Of a stretch of DNA of 64,000 nucleotides, positions 7,913 to 21,400 are shown piece by piece. The notes beneath the pieces were generated by a model that made no database searches, was not told the origin of the DNA, and was given only the letters and a program-made list of their open reading frames with translations. Numbering within the stretch: the first letter of the stretch is position 1; each line of letters starts with the position of its first letter. Both the position numbers and the translations under genes were made by a program. The stretch is from assembly GCA_016714645.1 (NCBI GenBank), contig JADKCI010000006.1:62001-126000 (forward strand), given 5' to 3'. Source of the stretch: Chromatiaceae bacterium. GTDB lineage: Bacteria; Pseudomonadota; Gammaproteobacteria; Chromatiales; Chromatiaceae.

Positions 7913-8611
7913 ATGAGTGGCGACTCGAATTCGGCGGTTGGCAAATTGATGGACCGCATTTTCCCGGTCATGCCGGACTTTTTCCGCATGATGAACGAGC
8001 AGTGCGATGTGGCCGTGCAGTCAACCACGGCTTTCCTCCGGTTCATGGAAACCGGGAGCGAGGATGCCCTGGATGAGGTACGTCGCCTCGAAAAAGAGGC
8101 GGACGACATCAAGAATCGGAATGTCGATGCCCTCTATAAGGCCTTTGCTACGCCTATGGATCGCGAGGATATCCTGCGTGCGATTCAGACCCTGGACTAT
8201 GTGATCAATTACACCAAGATCACCGCGCGGGAGATGGGTGCCCTCCATTTCGATTCGGACAGGTACATCCTGGAGATGGCGGTCCTGTTGAACGAAGGGG
8301 TGGCATCCTTGCAGCGGGGCTATGCCAAACTGGCGAGCAACCCGGCCCTCGCGGATGTGGATGCCTCCGCCGCGCGCACCGCCGAGCGCCAGATGGAGCA
8401 AACTTATCGCCGCGCGCTGGTCCAGCTTTATGACAAGGACACCAACCTCAAGCTGTTGGCGGAAAAGGGGGAAGCCACGGCGGCGGAGGCCTTGAGCATG
8501 GCCCTGGATGTGTTTCGGACTCGGGAAATCTACCGGGATATGTTTGGGGCGGCGGACAAATTGCTGGAGGCCAGTCGCGTCCTGCACGACATCGTGGTCA
8601 AGATCGCTTAA
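7913..8611 (+). CDS. DUF47/PhoU-like Pit accessory protein
   Basis: 232 residues from the ATG at 7913, with GAGG about 8 nt upstream; an upstream frame start at 7898 has no such site. It belongs to the TIGR00153/DUF47 family, all-helical and PhoU-like, with conserved acidic helices (ALDEVRRLEKEADDIKNRNV and ILRAIQTLDYVINYTK) that bind metal ions. In many bacteria it is encoded next to pit and controls Pit activity. Cytoplasmic. Ends just before a hairpin at 8633. Confidence 0.9.
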   Translation: MSGDSNSAVGKLMDRIFPVMPDFFRMMNEQCDVAVQSTTAFLRFMETGSEDALDEVRRLEKEADDIKNRNVDALYKAFATPMDREDILRAIQTLDYVINYTKITAREMGALHFDSDRYILEMAVLLNEGVASLQRGYAKLASNPALADVDASAARTAERQMEQTYRRALVQLYDKDTNLKLLAEKGEATAAEALSMALDVFRTREIYRDMFGAADKLLEASRVLHDIVVKIA

Positions 8612-8632
8612 TCTCGCCTGACTTAGGTCAAC

Positions 8633-8657
8633 CGCCAACCGCGGCTTGCGGTTGGCG
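8633..8657 (+). terminator. Hairpin terminator after pit-DUF47
   Basis: Perfect 10-bp stem CGCCAACCGC/GCGGTTGGCG with a 5-nt loop, 22 nt past the stop codon. The T-tract is weak (TCTCGG), so termination may be only partial. Confidence 0.55.
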
Positions 8658-8897
8658 TCTCGGTGTGCCGGCCATCATCCTCCGCCTGGCGCCTGGCTGA
8701 ATGCCCTCATCTGAATACCCCGGCCGTGATCCCACCGGCCGGGGAGGGTAGCGACCCTTACCGCCAGCGTGACGCGACGCCAGGGCATCGTCAGGGGCCT
8801 TGATATCGTCGATGCTCAGCTTAACGGCGCGGTACTCGCGCTCATCATAGGCATGGAAAAATCCTCTGTTTCAGAAACCGCCGATCATAGCGTGTGG
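8658..8897. other. Intergenic stretch with a coding-like remnant on the minus strand
   Basis: On the minus strand a frame without a start codon (about 8865 to the stop at 8628) reads AYDEREYRAVKLSIDDIKAP and continues without stops. It may be the tail of a lost gene upstream of hepT. No family recognised. Confidence 0.3.
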
Positions 8898-9350
8898 TCA
8901 TAGCTTCAATTTGCTTCGCCACGCCCGGTAGGTGTCCGCCAGTTCCGCCGCTGCCACCACGGCGGACTCGATGGCCGCAAAACGCGTTTCCGGATCGTCG
9001 GGATATTCATGCGCCAGGCGATTACGCGTCTCCCGCCAGCTCAGCCAGTCATCGACACGCATAAATCCCAGCTTTTCCAGTCGGTTCAGGCGATCGATCA
9101 TGGCCCAGTCTTCGTAAGGCTCGGCAAGTGCCGCCAGCGTCGCTGGCACCAGGCGTAACCCCATGACGTCTTGCAGCTTGGTAAAGCGAAACAGCAACTG
9201 GTCAAGGATTCTCAGCTTGTTGGGGTCTGATTCCAGGAGTAGCAGGCTGGCAGCGGGCGCAGCCTGCCAATCCCGCCAGGCGGATGCGAGCGTCGCAATA
9301 TGCCGGTCGGCTTCCCAAAGGGCCGTCTCCAGGACATCCGCTATCGTCAT
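8898..9350 (-). CDS. HepT-like protein (toxin or nucleotidyltransferase partner)
   Basis: 150 residues, all-helical, with ETRNRLAHEYPDDPETRF near the C terminus. This contains the RX4-6H motif that forms the RNase site in HepT/HEPN toxins. Its ATG overlaps the stop of the upstream nucleotidyltransferase gene by 4 nt. In characterised MNT-HepT modules the nucleotidyltransferase AMPylates a tyrosine next to the HEPN motif and blocks the RNase; here Tyr follows the His directly (HEY), fitting that mechanism. The length is slightly above the classical HepT, so it may belong to the HI0074-like branch. Confidence 0.8.
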   Translation of the reverse strand: MTIADVLETALWEADRHIATLASAWRDWQAAPAASLLLLESDPNKLRILDQLLFRFTKLQDVMGLRLVPATLAALAEPYEDWAMIDRLNRLEKLGFMRVDDWLSWRETRNRLAHEYPDDPETRFAAIESAVVAAAELADTYRAWRSKLKL

Positions 9351-9670
9351 TCCGGTACCTGCGTCAGTAATTGGCCGTGGCGGCGGGCCGCCTGGATGAC
9401 CGGCCGGTCGTCGACGACCCCGGCGGGAACGATCAGGACGTCGATGCGCTGTTCGCCCAACTGGCGATAGAGCCGCGCGATGAAGCGATTACGGCGCTCG
9501 ACCAATTCCTTGGGCGCCAGAGGCGTGGGTGGCTCGACCAGGAGATCAATATCGCCGCCGCGCCGCGCGTCATCCAGGCGTGAGCCGAACAGCCGGATCG
9601 TCGAACGGGGCGCGAAACATTCACGGGCCGCCCCCGCGATGGCCGCGAGTTGGGTGGGCGTCATACGCAT
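9347..9670 (-). CDS. MNT-type minimal nucleotidyltransferase antitoxin
   Basis: About 107 residues from ATG 9670. ATGs at 9676 and 9703 are also in frame; I choose 9670 because GAG lies about 9 nt upstream. The active-site motif IRLFGSRLDDARRGGDIDLL contains GS and DxD, and the third acidic residue is in RIDVLIV, so the enzyme looks competent. It forms a coupled operon with the HepT-like gene and is the expected antitoxin. Confidence 0.8.
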   Translation of the reverse strand: MRMTPTQLAAIAGAARECFAPRSTIRLFGSRLDDARRGGDIDLLVEPPTPLAPKELVERRNRFIARLYRQLGEQRIDVLIVPAGVVDDRPVIQAARRHGQLLTQVPE

Positions 9671-9794
9671 GGGCATTATCTCTAAGCGAACTCTATCGAT
9701 CATAGCTTACGGCACTGGCGCATGCGGCCGCTATTACGGGATATACCGCAGCGGGGTGTCCGCCGCGTGCCTGGCCGGGCACACGGCGGAAAAT

Positions 9795-9820
9795 GGGCAA
9801 ATTACCAAACGAACCCATTT
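9795..9820 (+). repeat. Short dispersed repeat, copy 3
   Basis: Same core as the copies at 2686 and 3980 (ATTACCAAACGAACCCATTT), here followed by the tail of an Rpn-type gene instead of a NARKHG-type gene. Confidence 0.75.
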
Positions 9821-9839
9821 CAAGTTTGAACAGGCCGCC

Positions 9840-9979
9840 GTTATTTTGCCGAGGGTCAGGCCGTGGGCAGGGCCGAGCAGCGCATCGACGCGGCGTCGAT
9901 CGCGCAACTGGACACCTGGCTCGACGGTATCTTCGAGGCCCAGAGCCTGGAGGCCCTGATCGGTTCCGCACCCAACTGA
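9840..9979 (+). pseudogene. C-terminal remnant of an Rpn-family nuclease gene
   Basis: The plus frame encodes RIDAASIAQLDTWLDGIFEA then QSLEALIGSAPN and a stop at 9977-9979. This is the characteristic end of Rpn/DUF4351-type proteins (…QLDAWLDRILDAQSLEEVF). No catalytic part is present upstream; instead the short repeat copy 3 abuts it. Confidence 0.55.
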
Positions 9980-10577
9980 TCCGTGGGGCGAGGCGCGGCA
10001 GCGCCGCTCACCCGCATCAGCACCTTACGCACTGCGTTAGGTGTCTTGTCCCTGATGGAGACGCTGCGCTGATTCACCCTAGGTACCTTTCGCAAGGAGG
10101 CCCCGCGCATCCTTGAGCAAGAGCGGCCATGCTGTTCGAGCAAGGGTGATTGCATGAAACCTAACCGAGCATAGAAGTGCGCCGCCGCGTCGTCGATCGA
10201 TCCGGTGGCGCGCGTCGAGGGGCTCCGGCGCGCCCAGGCTCATCGGCTCTCCCAGGGGTCGGGACGGGAGAAGAGGTCGCGTAGGCCCGGAGTACGCGGG
10301 ACGCACGCAATCCAAGTGATCCTTGGACCGGCGTAGGTCGAGTTAGCGAAGCGTAACCCGACATTTGGCTACTTCCGCCTGTTACGCATGAGCACCTCGG
10401 ATGACCTGCTGGCGCACCCTGGCCCCAGGCCGAAGGGATTGACTCGGTACCCGCCGCCTGCCTGGCTGGGCCGCGCCGCCCTTGCCCACCCCCATTCTTG
10501 CTATTACTGCTTGGCTAACTGTTAAGACCCGTGAGATTGTCTACCTTCCTTTTAAACAACCCCGGGCATTTCTCCTG
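9980..10577. other. Decayed intergenic region
   Basis: About 600 bp without a gene that I can support. It carries a palindromic repeat at 10336-10361 and GC-rich sequence with scattered stops in all frames. Confidence 0.4.
10336..10361. repeat. Palindromic REP-like repeat
   Basis: GTCGAGTTAGCGAAGCGTAA followed by CCCGAC forms an imperfect hairpin. It belongs to the widespread GTTAGCG/CGTAAC type of bacterial intergenic repeats. Only one copy seen in this window. Confidence 0.5.
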
Positions 10578-10981
10578 CTAATCTTGCAGGGCCTGCACCG
10601 GCGCGATGTGCCCTAACGCGCGCTGGGGAATCAGCGCCTGGAGATTCGAGACGCCATGCCGGCGCAGGCAGCGATCCAGACCCGAGCGCGAAACATCGGG
10701 ATTGAGGAACTCGCGCGTCACCGCCAGCAGGTCATCCAGGGGCAGGAGCAAGGTTTTACGCAACGCGATAACGACCCACTCCTGAGCCGGGGTGAGCGTG
10801 GTATGCAGACGATGGGACGATGCGACGCATCCTGACCGGTGTCGCGGCGCCGCCATTTGCGCACCGTGCTGCGATTCAGGTGGTACTCGCGGGCCAATTC
10901 GTGCTCTGACTTCGTGGATTCGCGCAGCTCCTGGCGGATGGCCGGGGTGGTGCGCGCATTCTTATGCAGGTTCAGATTCAT
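10578..10981 (-). pseudogene. IS481-type transposase remnant with internal deletion and frameshift
   Basis: The N-terminal part MNLNLHKNARTTPAIRQELR with the helix-turn-helix ELAREYHLNRSTVRKW is typical of IS481 transposases. One base appears to be lost after ASHRP (CCCC to CCC), and the protein continues in the next frame as RLHTTLTPAQEWVVIALRKT. After SNLQAL the sequence jumps to IPQRALGHIAPVQALQD, which is the extreme C terminus of the family. The whole DDE catalytic core (about 170 residues) is therefore missing. Confidence 0.75.
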
Positions 10982-11049
10982 GGTTCGCCGGTCTCCGGTC
11001 AGTCGTGGCCCTGGTCTTGCGCGTTGCGTGACGCGTGCGTTTAACCTCT

Positions 11050-11183
11050 TCCCTTCAACTCACCCGGACCGTGGCTGGCGGGTGATCTTCGACCGCCCCG
11101 CCCGTCAGCCACCCATCGCCGAGCTTATCCCCACCGCCGAGGTCAGCCCCCAGGAACCGGGTATTCAGGTGGTGCGGGGGTGA
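11050..11183 (+). pseudogene. C-terminal fragment of an unidentified gene
   Basis: A plus frame without a start reads GWRVIFDRPARQPPIAELIP then TAEVSPQEPGIQVVRG and a stop at 11181-11183. Its codon use is like neighbouring genes, and it directly follows the transposase remnant (divergent). It looks like the surviving end of an interrupted gene; family not recognised. Confidence 0.35.
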
Positions 11184-11321
11184 TGTTGCCATCAGCCCGG
11201 CTGCGGCAGGCTGCCGGGGTAGGTATCAAAAGGCTCTGAATAGTCCGCCATCCGCCCTCGGGCGCCGTCGGTTTGCGCTATCCTGTGGCGGATCATGCCC
11301 CTGGCCATGCGGAGAAAAAAT

Positions 11322-12479
11322 ATGCCCCCGATTACCGGCAAGCTGCCCATTGGCATCCAGACCCTGCGTGAGATTCGTCAGGACGGCTATCTCTATGTGG
11401 ATAAGACCCGCCATCTGCTGGAGATGGTGACCCAGGGCAAGGCCTATTTTCTCTCCCGCCCCCGCCGCTTTGGCAAGAGCCTGTTCCTCGATACCCTCAA
11501 GGAGGTGTTCGAGGGCAACCAGGCCCTTTTTTCTGGCCTCCACATCCATGACCGTTGGGACTGGCGGCAGACCTACCCGGTGATCAAACTGGATTTTACC
11601 GCCGGCCATGTGGCCAGCCGCGCTGCCCTGGATCTGCGCATCCGTCAACTCCTCGCCGAGAATCAGCAACGCCTGGGCTTGGCCCGCCCTGAGGCGGACA
11701 ACGATATCCCCGGTTATTTTTCTCAACTGATTCAAGGGGCCCGCGAACGCTTCGGCCAGCCGGTCGTCATTTTGGTGGATGAATACGATAAGCCTATCCT
11801 GGATAATATCGAGGACCCGGTCATCGCCGCCGGGCAGCGTGACGGGCTCAAGAACCTCTACTCCGTCATGAAGGCCCAGGATGCCCACATCCGCTTCGTC
11901 TTTATGACCGGCGTCAGCAAATTCAGCAAGGTCAGCCTCTTTTCCGGCATCAACCAGTTACGCGACATCAGCCTCAGCGCCCAATATGCCACCCTGTGCG
12001 GTTACACCCAACAGGATCTGGAGACTACCTTCGCCGATCGCCTGCGCGGGGTGGACTGGGGTGAACTGAAACGCTGGTATAACGGCTATGGCTTCCTTGG
12101 CGAGACGGTGTACAACCCTTTCGACATCCTGCTGTTCATCAGCGAGGACCACAGTTATCGGAATTACTGGTTCGAGACCGGCAGCCCCAGCTTTCTCATC
12201 AAGCTGTTTCAGCGGGAGCGCTACTTCCTGCCCGAACTCGAGGAACTGGAGGTAACGGAGGAGATCCTTGACTCCTTCGATGTCGAGCGGATTGATCCCG
12301 TTACGCTGCTGTTCCAGGCGGGGTATCTGACGGTCAAGGGCATCCGTACCCACATGTTGCGCCAGACTTTCCGGCTGGGCGTCCCCAATCAGGAGGTCCG
12401 CCTCGCCCTCAACGACCAGTTCATCAACGCATATACTGGCCTGACCCGGGCGGACTGGGTAGTGGTAACGGGTGATTAG
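11322..12479 (+). CDS. AAA-ATPase-like protein lacking its C-terminal PD-(D/E)XK domain (copy A)
   Basis: 385 residues from the ATG at 11322, preferred over 11295 because CGGAG lies about 7 nt upstream. The N-terminal half is the AAA-ATPase-like (PF09820-type) domain: GIQTLREIRQDGYLYVDKTR, then FLSRPRRFGKSLFLDTL as Walker A and VVILVDEYDKPI as Walker B. Relatives are about 510-530 residues and end with a PD-(D/E)XK nuclease domain. Here LNDQFINAYTG is followed at once by LTRADWVVVTG, which matches the extreme C terminus of copy B. About 150 residues including the nuclease are missing, in frame. Probably a decayed member, though the ATPase part is intact. Confidence 0.8.
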   Translation: MPPITGKLPIGIQTLREIRQDGYLYVDKTRHLLEMVTQGKAYFLSRPRRFGKSLFLDTLKEVFEGNQALFSGLHIHDRWDWRQTYPVIKLDFTAGHVASRAALDLRIRQLLAENQQRLGLARPEADNDIPGYFSQLIQGARERFGQPVVILVDEYDKPILDNIEDPVIAAGQRDGLKNLYSVMKAQDAHIRFVFMTGVSKFSKVSLFSGINQLRDISLSAQYATLCGYTQQDLETTFADRLRGVDWGELKRWYNGYGFLGETVYNPFDILLFISEDHSYRNYWFETGSPSFLIKLFQRERYFLPELEELEVTEEILDSFDVERIDPVTLLFQAGYLTVKGIRTHMLRQTFRLGVPNQEVRLALNDQFINAYTGLTRADWVVVTGD

Positions 12480-12562
12480 CGACTCGCTTGTCGATCTTTT
12501 CTATCATGCTATGCTCAGCCCGTTTAGCCCCCCGCCGTCCCTCGCGCCTCAGGAATTTGCTC

Positions 12563-16684
<4,122 letters not shown>

Positions 16685-16726
16685 GGGCGCGGGAGGTGCT
16701 TGAGGAATCGGGACCGTTTCGCCTAA

Positions 16727-16766
16727 CTCCCTCCCCCCTCGCGGGGGAGGGCTGGGGAGAGGGGGC
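16727..16766. repeat. CTCCCTCCCCC/GGGGGAGGG intergenic hairpin repeat, second copy
   Basis: Close copy of the element at 5015-5053, here between the convergent ends of the SNF2 gene and the AAA copy B, where the hairpin may also help termination. It lies 42 nt past the SNF2 stop codon. Confidence 0.7.
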
Positions 16767-16778
16767 TGAACGCCCGGC

Positions 16779-17674
16779 TTATGCCCCCACCACCCGCCAG
16801 TCGGCCTGCACCAGATTGCGGGCCTGACGTTCGAAGACCAGCCCGACCTCGAACAGCCCCTGGTTGGGCAGACCGCGATACTTGGCGCTGTAGTCGCGGG
16901 CGCGGATCTGATCCAGGGCCGGGTTGGCGCCGCTTTGCAGGCGTAAGGGCGAGGCGGCGTCGTCTGACAGCGGGTCGAGGGGTGTGACGGGCCGAGCGGG
17001 GGTTTGGCCGCGCTGGAGTTTGATCTCGATAACGTAGATGAAGCCCTCTAGCTTGAGGGTCAGATCAACCTGACCCTGGTTGCCAATGTCCTCGGGGATG
17101 ATGTCGGCGTTGAGGCTAACGAAGAAGGCGTAGAGGACGCTGGCGTAATAGCCCTCGGCATCCGGGAGATCATTCTGCGTGAAGTTGCGCCAGGGGATAC
17201 CGGCGAACAGGCGGTGGATGGCGGCGACCAGGCCGGGCAGACCGCCCTGGATCAAACAGCCATAGAGGGCGTCTTGGCGCGGCGCCCGGCTACTGGGCAG
17301 AGTGCCGAGATAGCCGTCGATCAGGTGATCGGCCAGCGCCATATTCACCTCCTGGTTCGGCAGGCGCAGGCGGTAGAGCAGTCGCGACCGCTGCCAGCGG
17401 CTCTCGGCGATGGTCAGATACCCGGCCTGAAACCATGGGTGGCGAGGCCCCGAAACAGCTCCTCGCTGCCCTCGAACAGCTCCTTGAGGGTATCCAGAAA
17501 CAGGCTCTTGCCGAAGCGGCGGGGGCGCGAGAGGAAGTAATATTTGCCCTCACTTGCCAGGGCAAAGGCCTGCGCGGTCTTGTCAACGTAGGTATAGCCC
17601 TCGGCAATGATCTGGCGGAAGGTCTGGATGCCGATGGGCAGTTTCTGCAACCGGGGGCTCATGGCGGCTCCTGA
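16779..17674 (-). pseudogene. AAA/PD-(D/E)XK protein gene with large internal deletion (copy B)
   Basis: The N-terminal 80-odd residues (LPIGIQTFRQIIAEGYTYVD to GLATHG) contain Walker A PRRFGKSLFLDTL. Then the frame shifts and resumes at QAGYLTIAESRWQRSRLLYR, which in copy A lies about 230 residues further on. From there the complete C terminus is present, including the nuclease core (QGQVDLTLKLEGFIYVIEIK, with D and ExK). Walker B and the sensor region are gone. An ATG at 17348 could still express the 190-residue nuclease part. Copy B thus lacks exactly what copy A keeps. Confidence 0.8.
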
Positions 17675-17769
17675 TGGAGGGCAGGGCGAGGATGCCGACA
17701 GTCTAGCCCAACTGTCCAACGACCGCCGTTCTCCGCGGGCACCCGTCAAAAACCCTCACGCCTCACCCA

Positions 17770-18045
17770 TTAATGCCCGCCGCCCTTGAGGGCGTTGCAC
17801 ATCCCTTCGATGGTGTCCTTGGCGCCCAGGGACTGGATCTGCTCCTGGGTCTCGGGGCGGACGTCGTAGGCATGGACGTCGCAACCCAGGCGGCGGGCGG
17901 TGGCGATGGCCTGGAGGCCGGCGACGCCGGCGCCGGCCTCGATCTGGACCTGGAAACCGGTCTTGACCAGCTTTTTGACCATCTCGGGGGAGGAGGCGAC
18001 GCGGGTTTCCCCGGCGCAAGTCTCTTGGGGTACACCGATTTTCAT
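17770..18045 (-). pseudogene. Internally deleted NAD(P) transhydrogenase alpha subunit (pntAA) remnant
   Basis: The ATG at 18045 starts MKIGVPQETCAGETRVASSP, the N terminus of PntAA. After VQIEAGAG the sequence goes straight to VAGLQAIATARRLGCDVHAY and DVRPETQEQIQSLGAKD, which in full PntAA lies about 120 residues later, past the NAD-binding glycine motif. The frame stays open and ends with an unrelated-looking tail (EGMCNALKGGGH). A short GGCGCCGG direct repeat at the joint fits slippage or recombination. No pntAB or pntB follows. Most likely not functional as a transhydrogenase. Confidence 0.65.
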
Positions 18046-18437
18046 AACAGCGGCATGCTTCGGCCAGGGCTAGAAAATTAATGGGCGAATCAGAGCAGCC
18101 CCCGCGTGCCAGGGAATCAAGGCATGGGGTGGGTTTATTGAGGCCAAGCCGGCGGGCTCGCGCTATGGTGGTGCGTAATTGATGGCCTTTGCCCCAATTA
18201 TGAGCAAGGTTCGCGGCTTCTCGGTTTGGGGCGAGGCCGGAGCTTGGCCGGTGGGGGCCCTCGGGCAGGATTCCTGCACCGTGAGGGGGCAAGGCGCACC
18301 CTGGCTCGGGGCTGGGGGCCAGGTCCTTATTCGCTGGGCAGTTTTGGCATACATTTGGCATAATATCCCAAGCCTAACGAAATGCCGCCTCTGACTTGGC
18401 GGCCGAAAATCCGATACCGGTTCCCATGAGGTGAGCG
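18046..18437 (+). promoter_or_regulatory. gltB upstream region with tandem TTTGGCATA repeat
   Basis: No gene is supported in these 392 bp. Just upstream of gltB, TTTGGCATA occurs at 18343-18351 and 18354-18362. The arrangement gives GG-N10-GC, which resembles a sigma-54 -24/-12 promoter with one mismatch in the -12 box (TGGC in place of TTGC). Nitrogen control of gltBD by NtrC/sigma-54 would make sense, but the direct repeat could equally be an operator. About 75 nt separate it from the gltB start. Confidence 0.4.
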
Positions 18438-21400
18438 ATGAGCCTTAACGGCCTACCCCAAGCGCAGGGACTCTATGACCCCGCCTACGAGCATGATGCC
18501 TGTGGCGTGGGCTTCGTCTGCAATATCAAGAATGTCAAGAGCCGCCGTATCGTCGAGCAGGGTCTGGAGATCCTGGTCCGCCTGACGCACCGCGGGGCCG
18601 TGGGGGCCGATCCCCGCGCCGGTGATGGAGCCGGCATCCTGGTGCAGATCCCCGACGCCTTCCTGCGCGCCGAGGTGGGCTTCGAACTGCCCCCGGTGGG
18701 CAGCTATGCGGTCGGCATGATCTTTTTGCCCCGGGAGAGCGGTCGCCATGGGGAGATCCAGGCGGTCATTGAGCGCCAGATCGCCGAGGGCGGTGATCGG
18801 GTCCTGGGTTGGCGTGCCGTGCCGGTGGACAGCAGCGTCCTGAGTGCGAGCGTCCTCCCCACGGAGCCCGTGGTCCGCCAGCTATTCATCGCCCGCGGGG
18901 AGCGACATCTGGACCAGGACGCCTTCGAGCGCAGCCTTTTCGTGACCCGTAAGCGCATGGATAACGCCATCCGCTTCGCCGGGCTGCCCCAGGCCAGCTT
19001 TTACGTCGCCTCTCTCTCCACCCGCACCCTGGTCTATAAGGGCATGTTCCTGGCGGACCAGGTGGGGACCTACTACCGGGATCTGCACCATCCGCTGTTT
19101 GAGTCGGCCCTGGCCCTGGTCCACCAGCGTTTCTCCACCAATACCTTCCCGACCTGGAACCTGGCCCACCCCTTCCGCATGATCGCCCACAATGGCGAGA
19201 TCAATACCCTGCGCGGCAACCTCAACTGGATGGCGGCCCGTCGCCACAACATGACGTCCGAGATCATCGGCCCGGACCTGGACAAGATCTGGCCCCTGAT
19301 TCCCGAGAATCAGTCCGACTCCGCCTGTTTCGACAACGCCCTGGAACTCCTGGTGGTGGGCGGCTATTCCCTGGCCCACGCCATGATGGTCCTGATCCCC
19401 GAGGCCTGGGCCGGCAACCCACTGATGGACGATCGGCGCCGCGCCTTCTACGAGTACCACGCCGCCCTCATGGAGCCCTGGGATGGCCCGGCGGCGGTGG
19501 CCTTCACCGATGGCCGCCAGATTGGCGCCACCCTGGATCGCAATGGTCTGCGGCCCGCCCGCTATCTGATCACGGACGACGATCTGGTGGTCATGGCCTC
19601 CGAGATGGGCGTCCTGGACATCCCCGAGGAGCGCATCGTCCGTAAGTGGCGCCTGCAGCCCGGCAAGATGTTCCTCATCGATCTGGAGCAGGGGCGCATC
19701 ATCGATGACGCCGAGGTCAAGGCCAGCCTGGCGGCCGCCAAGCCCTACCAGGAGTGGCTGGATCGCACCCAGATTCGCCTACGTGAGTTGCCGCCGGATA
19801 TCGGCCCCATGGCCCCCGGTGCCCAGGCCCTGCTCGATCGCCAGCAGGCCTTCGGCTATACCCAGGAAGACCTCAAGTTCCTGATGACGCCCATGGCCAC
19901 CACCGGCGAGGAGGCGGTGGGCTCCATGGGGGCGGACAACCCCATCGCCATCCTGTCGAATAAGCCCAAGCCCCTATTCAATTACTTCCAGCAGAACTTC
20001 GCCCAGGTCACCAACCCGCCCATCGACCCCATCCGCGAGGAGCTGGTGATGTCGCTGGTGTCCCTGATCGGGCCGCGCCCGAATCTGCTGGGCATCCACG
20101 ACGGTGGCAACCACCTGCGGCTGGAGGTGGATCACCCCATCCTGACCAACACGGACCTGGCCCGCATCCGTCATATCGAGGATCACACCGCCGGGGCCTT
20201 CCGCACCCAGACCATCAGCATCTGTTACCCGGTGGATCAGGGGTCCGCAGGCATGAAGTCCGCCGTGGCCCTGCTCTGCGCGGCGGCGGAGCGGGCGGTC
20301 CGCGACGGCCACAACATCCTGGTGCTCTCGGACCGGGAGGTCGATGCGGACCATATTCCTATCCCCGCCCCGCTGGCCACCGCCGCCGTGCACCATCATC
20401 TGGTGCGCATGGGCCTGCGCACCGAGTCGGGTCTGGTGGTGGAGACGGGGGCGGCCCGCGAGATCCATCATTTCGCCGTCCTGGCCGGCTATGGCGCCGA
20501 GGCCATCAACCCCTACCTCGCCTTCGACAGCCTCTCGGCCCTGCGCCCCCAGCTGGCGGAGAAGATTTCCGAGGCGGAATTGCACAACCGCTATATGAAG
20601 AGCATCAAGAAGGGGCTGCTCAAGGTCATGTCCAAGATGGGCATCTCGACCTACCAATCCTACTGTGGTGCCCAGATCTTCGATGCCGTGGGGCTCTCCA
20701 GCGACTTTGTGGAGACCTATTTCACCGGCACGGCGACGCGCATCGAGGGTGTCGGCCTGCGGGAGATCGCGGAAGAGGCGGTGCGCTGGCACGCCGATGC
20801 CTTTGGCGCCAATCCTATCTACGAAAATGATCTGGACGTGGGCGGTGACTACGCCTTCCGCATCCGTGGCGAGGCCCATGCCTGGACCCCGGATTCCATC
20901 GCCCAGCTACAGCACGCCACCCGCGCCAACGACTGGCCGACCTACGAGGCCTTTTCCCGCACCATCAACGATCAGAATGAGCGGCTGCTGACCCTGCGCG
21001 GCCTGTTCGAGCTGGCCCTGGACCGCAACCCGGTGCCTCTCGACGAGGTCGAGCCGGCGGCCGGGATCGTCAAGCGCTTCGCCACCGGGGCCATGTCCTT
21101 CGGGTCCATCTCCCAGGAGGCCCACACCACTCTCGCCATCGCCATGAACCAGATCGGCGGTAAGTCCAATACGGGCGAGGGCGGCGAGGAGCCGGAGCGC
21201 TTCCTCCCCCTGGCGGATGGCTCGCGTAATCCCCAGCGCTCCGCCATCAAGCAGGTGGCCTCGGGGCGGTTTGGGGTGACCACTGAATACCTGGTCAACG
21301 CCGACGACATCCAGATCAAGATGGCGCAGGGCGCCAAGCCGGGAGAGGGCGGCCAGTTACCCGGCCATAAGGTGAGCAAACAGATCGCCCGGGTGCGGCA

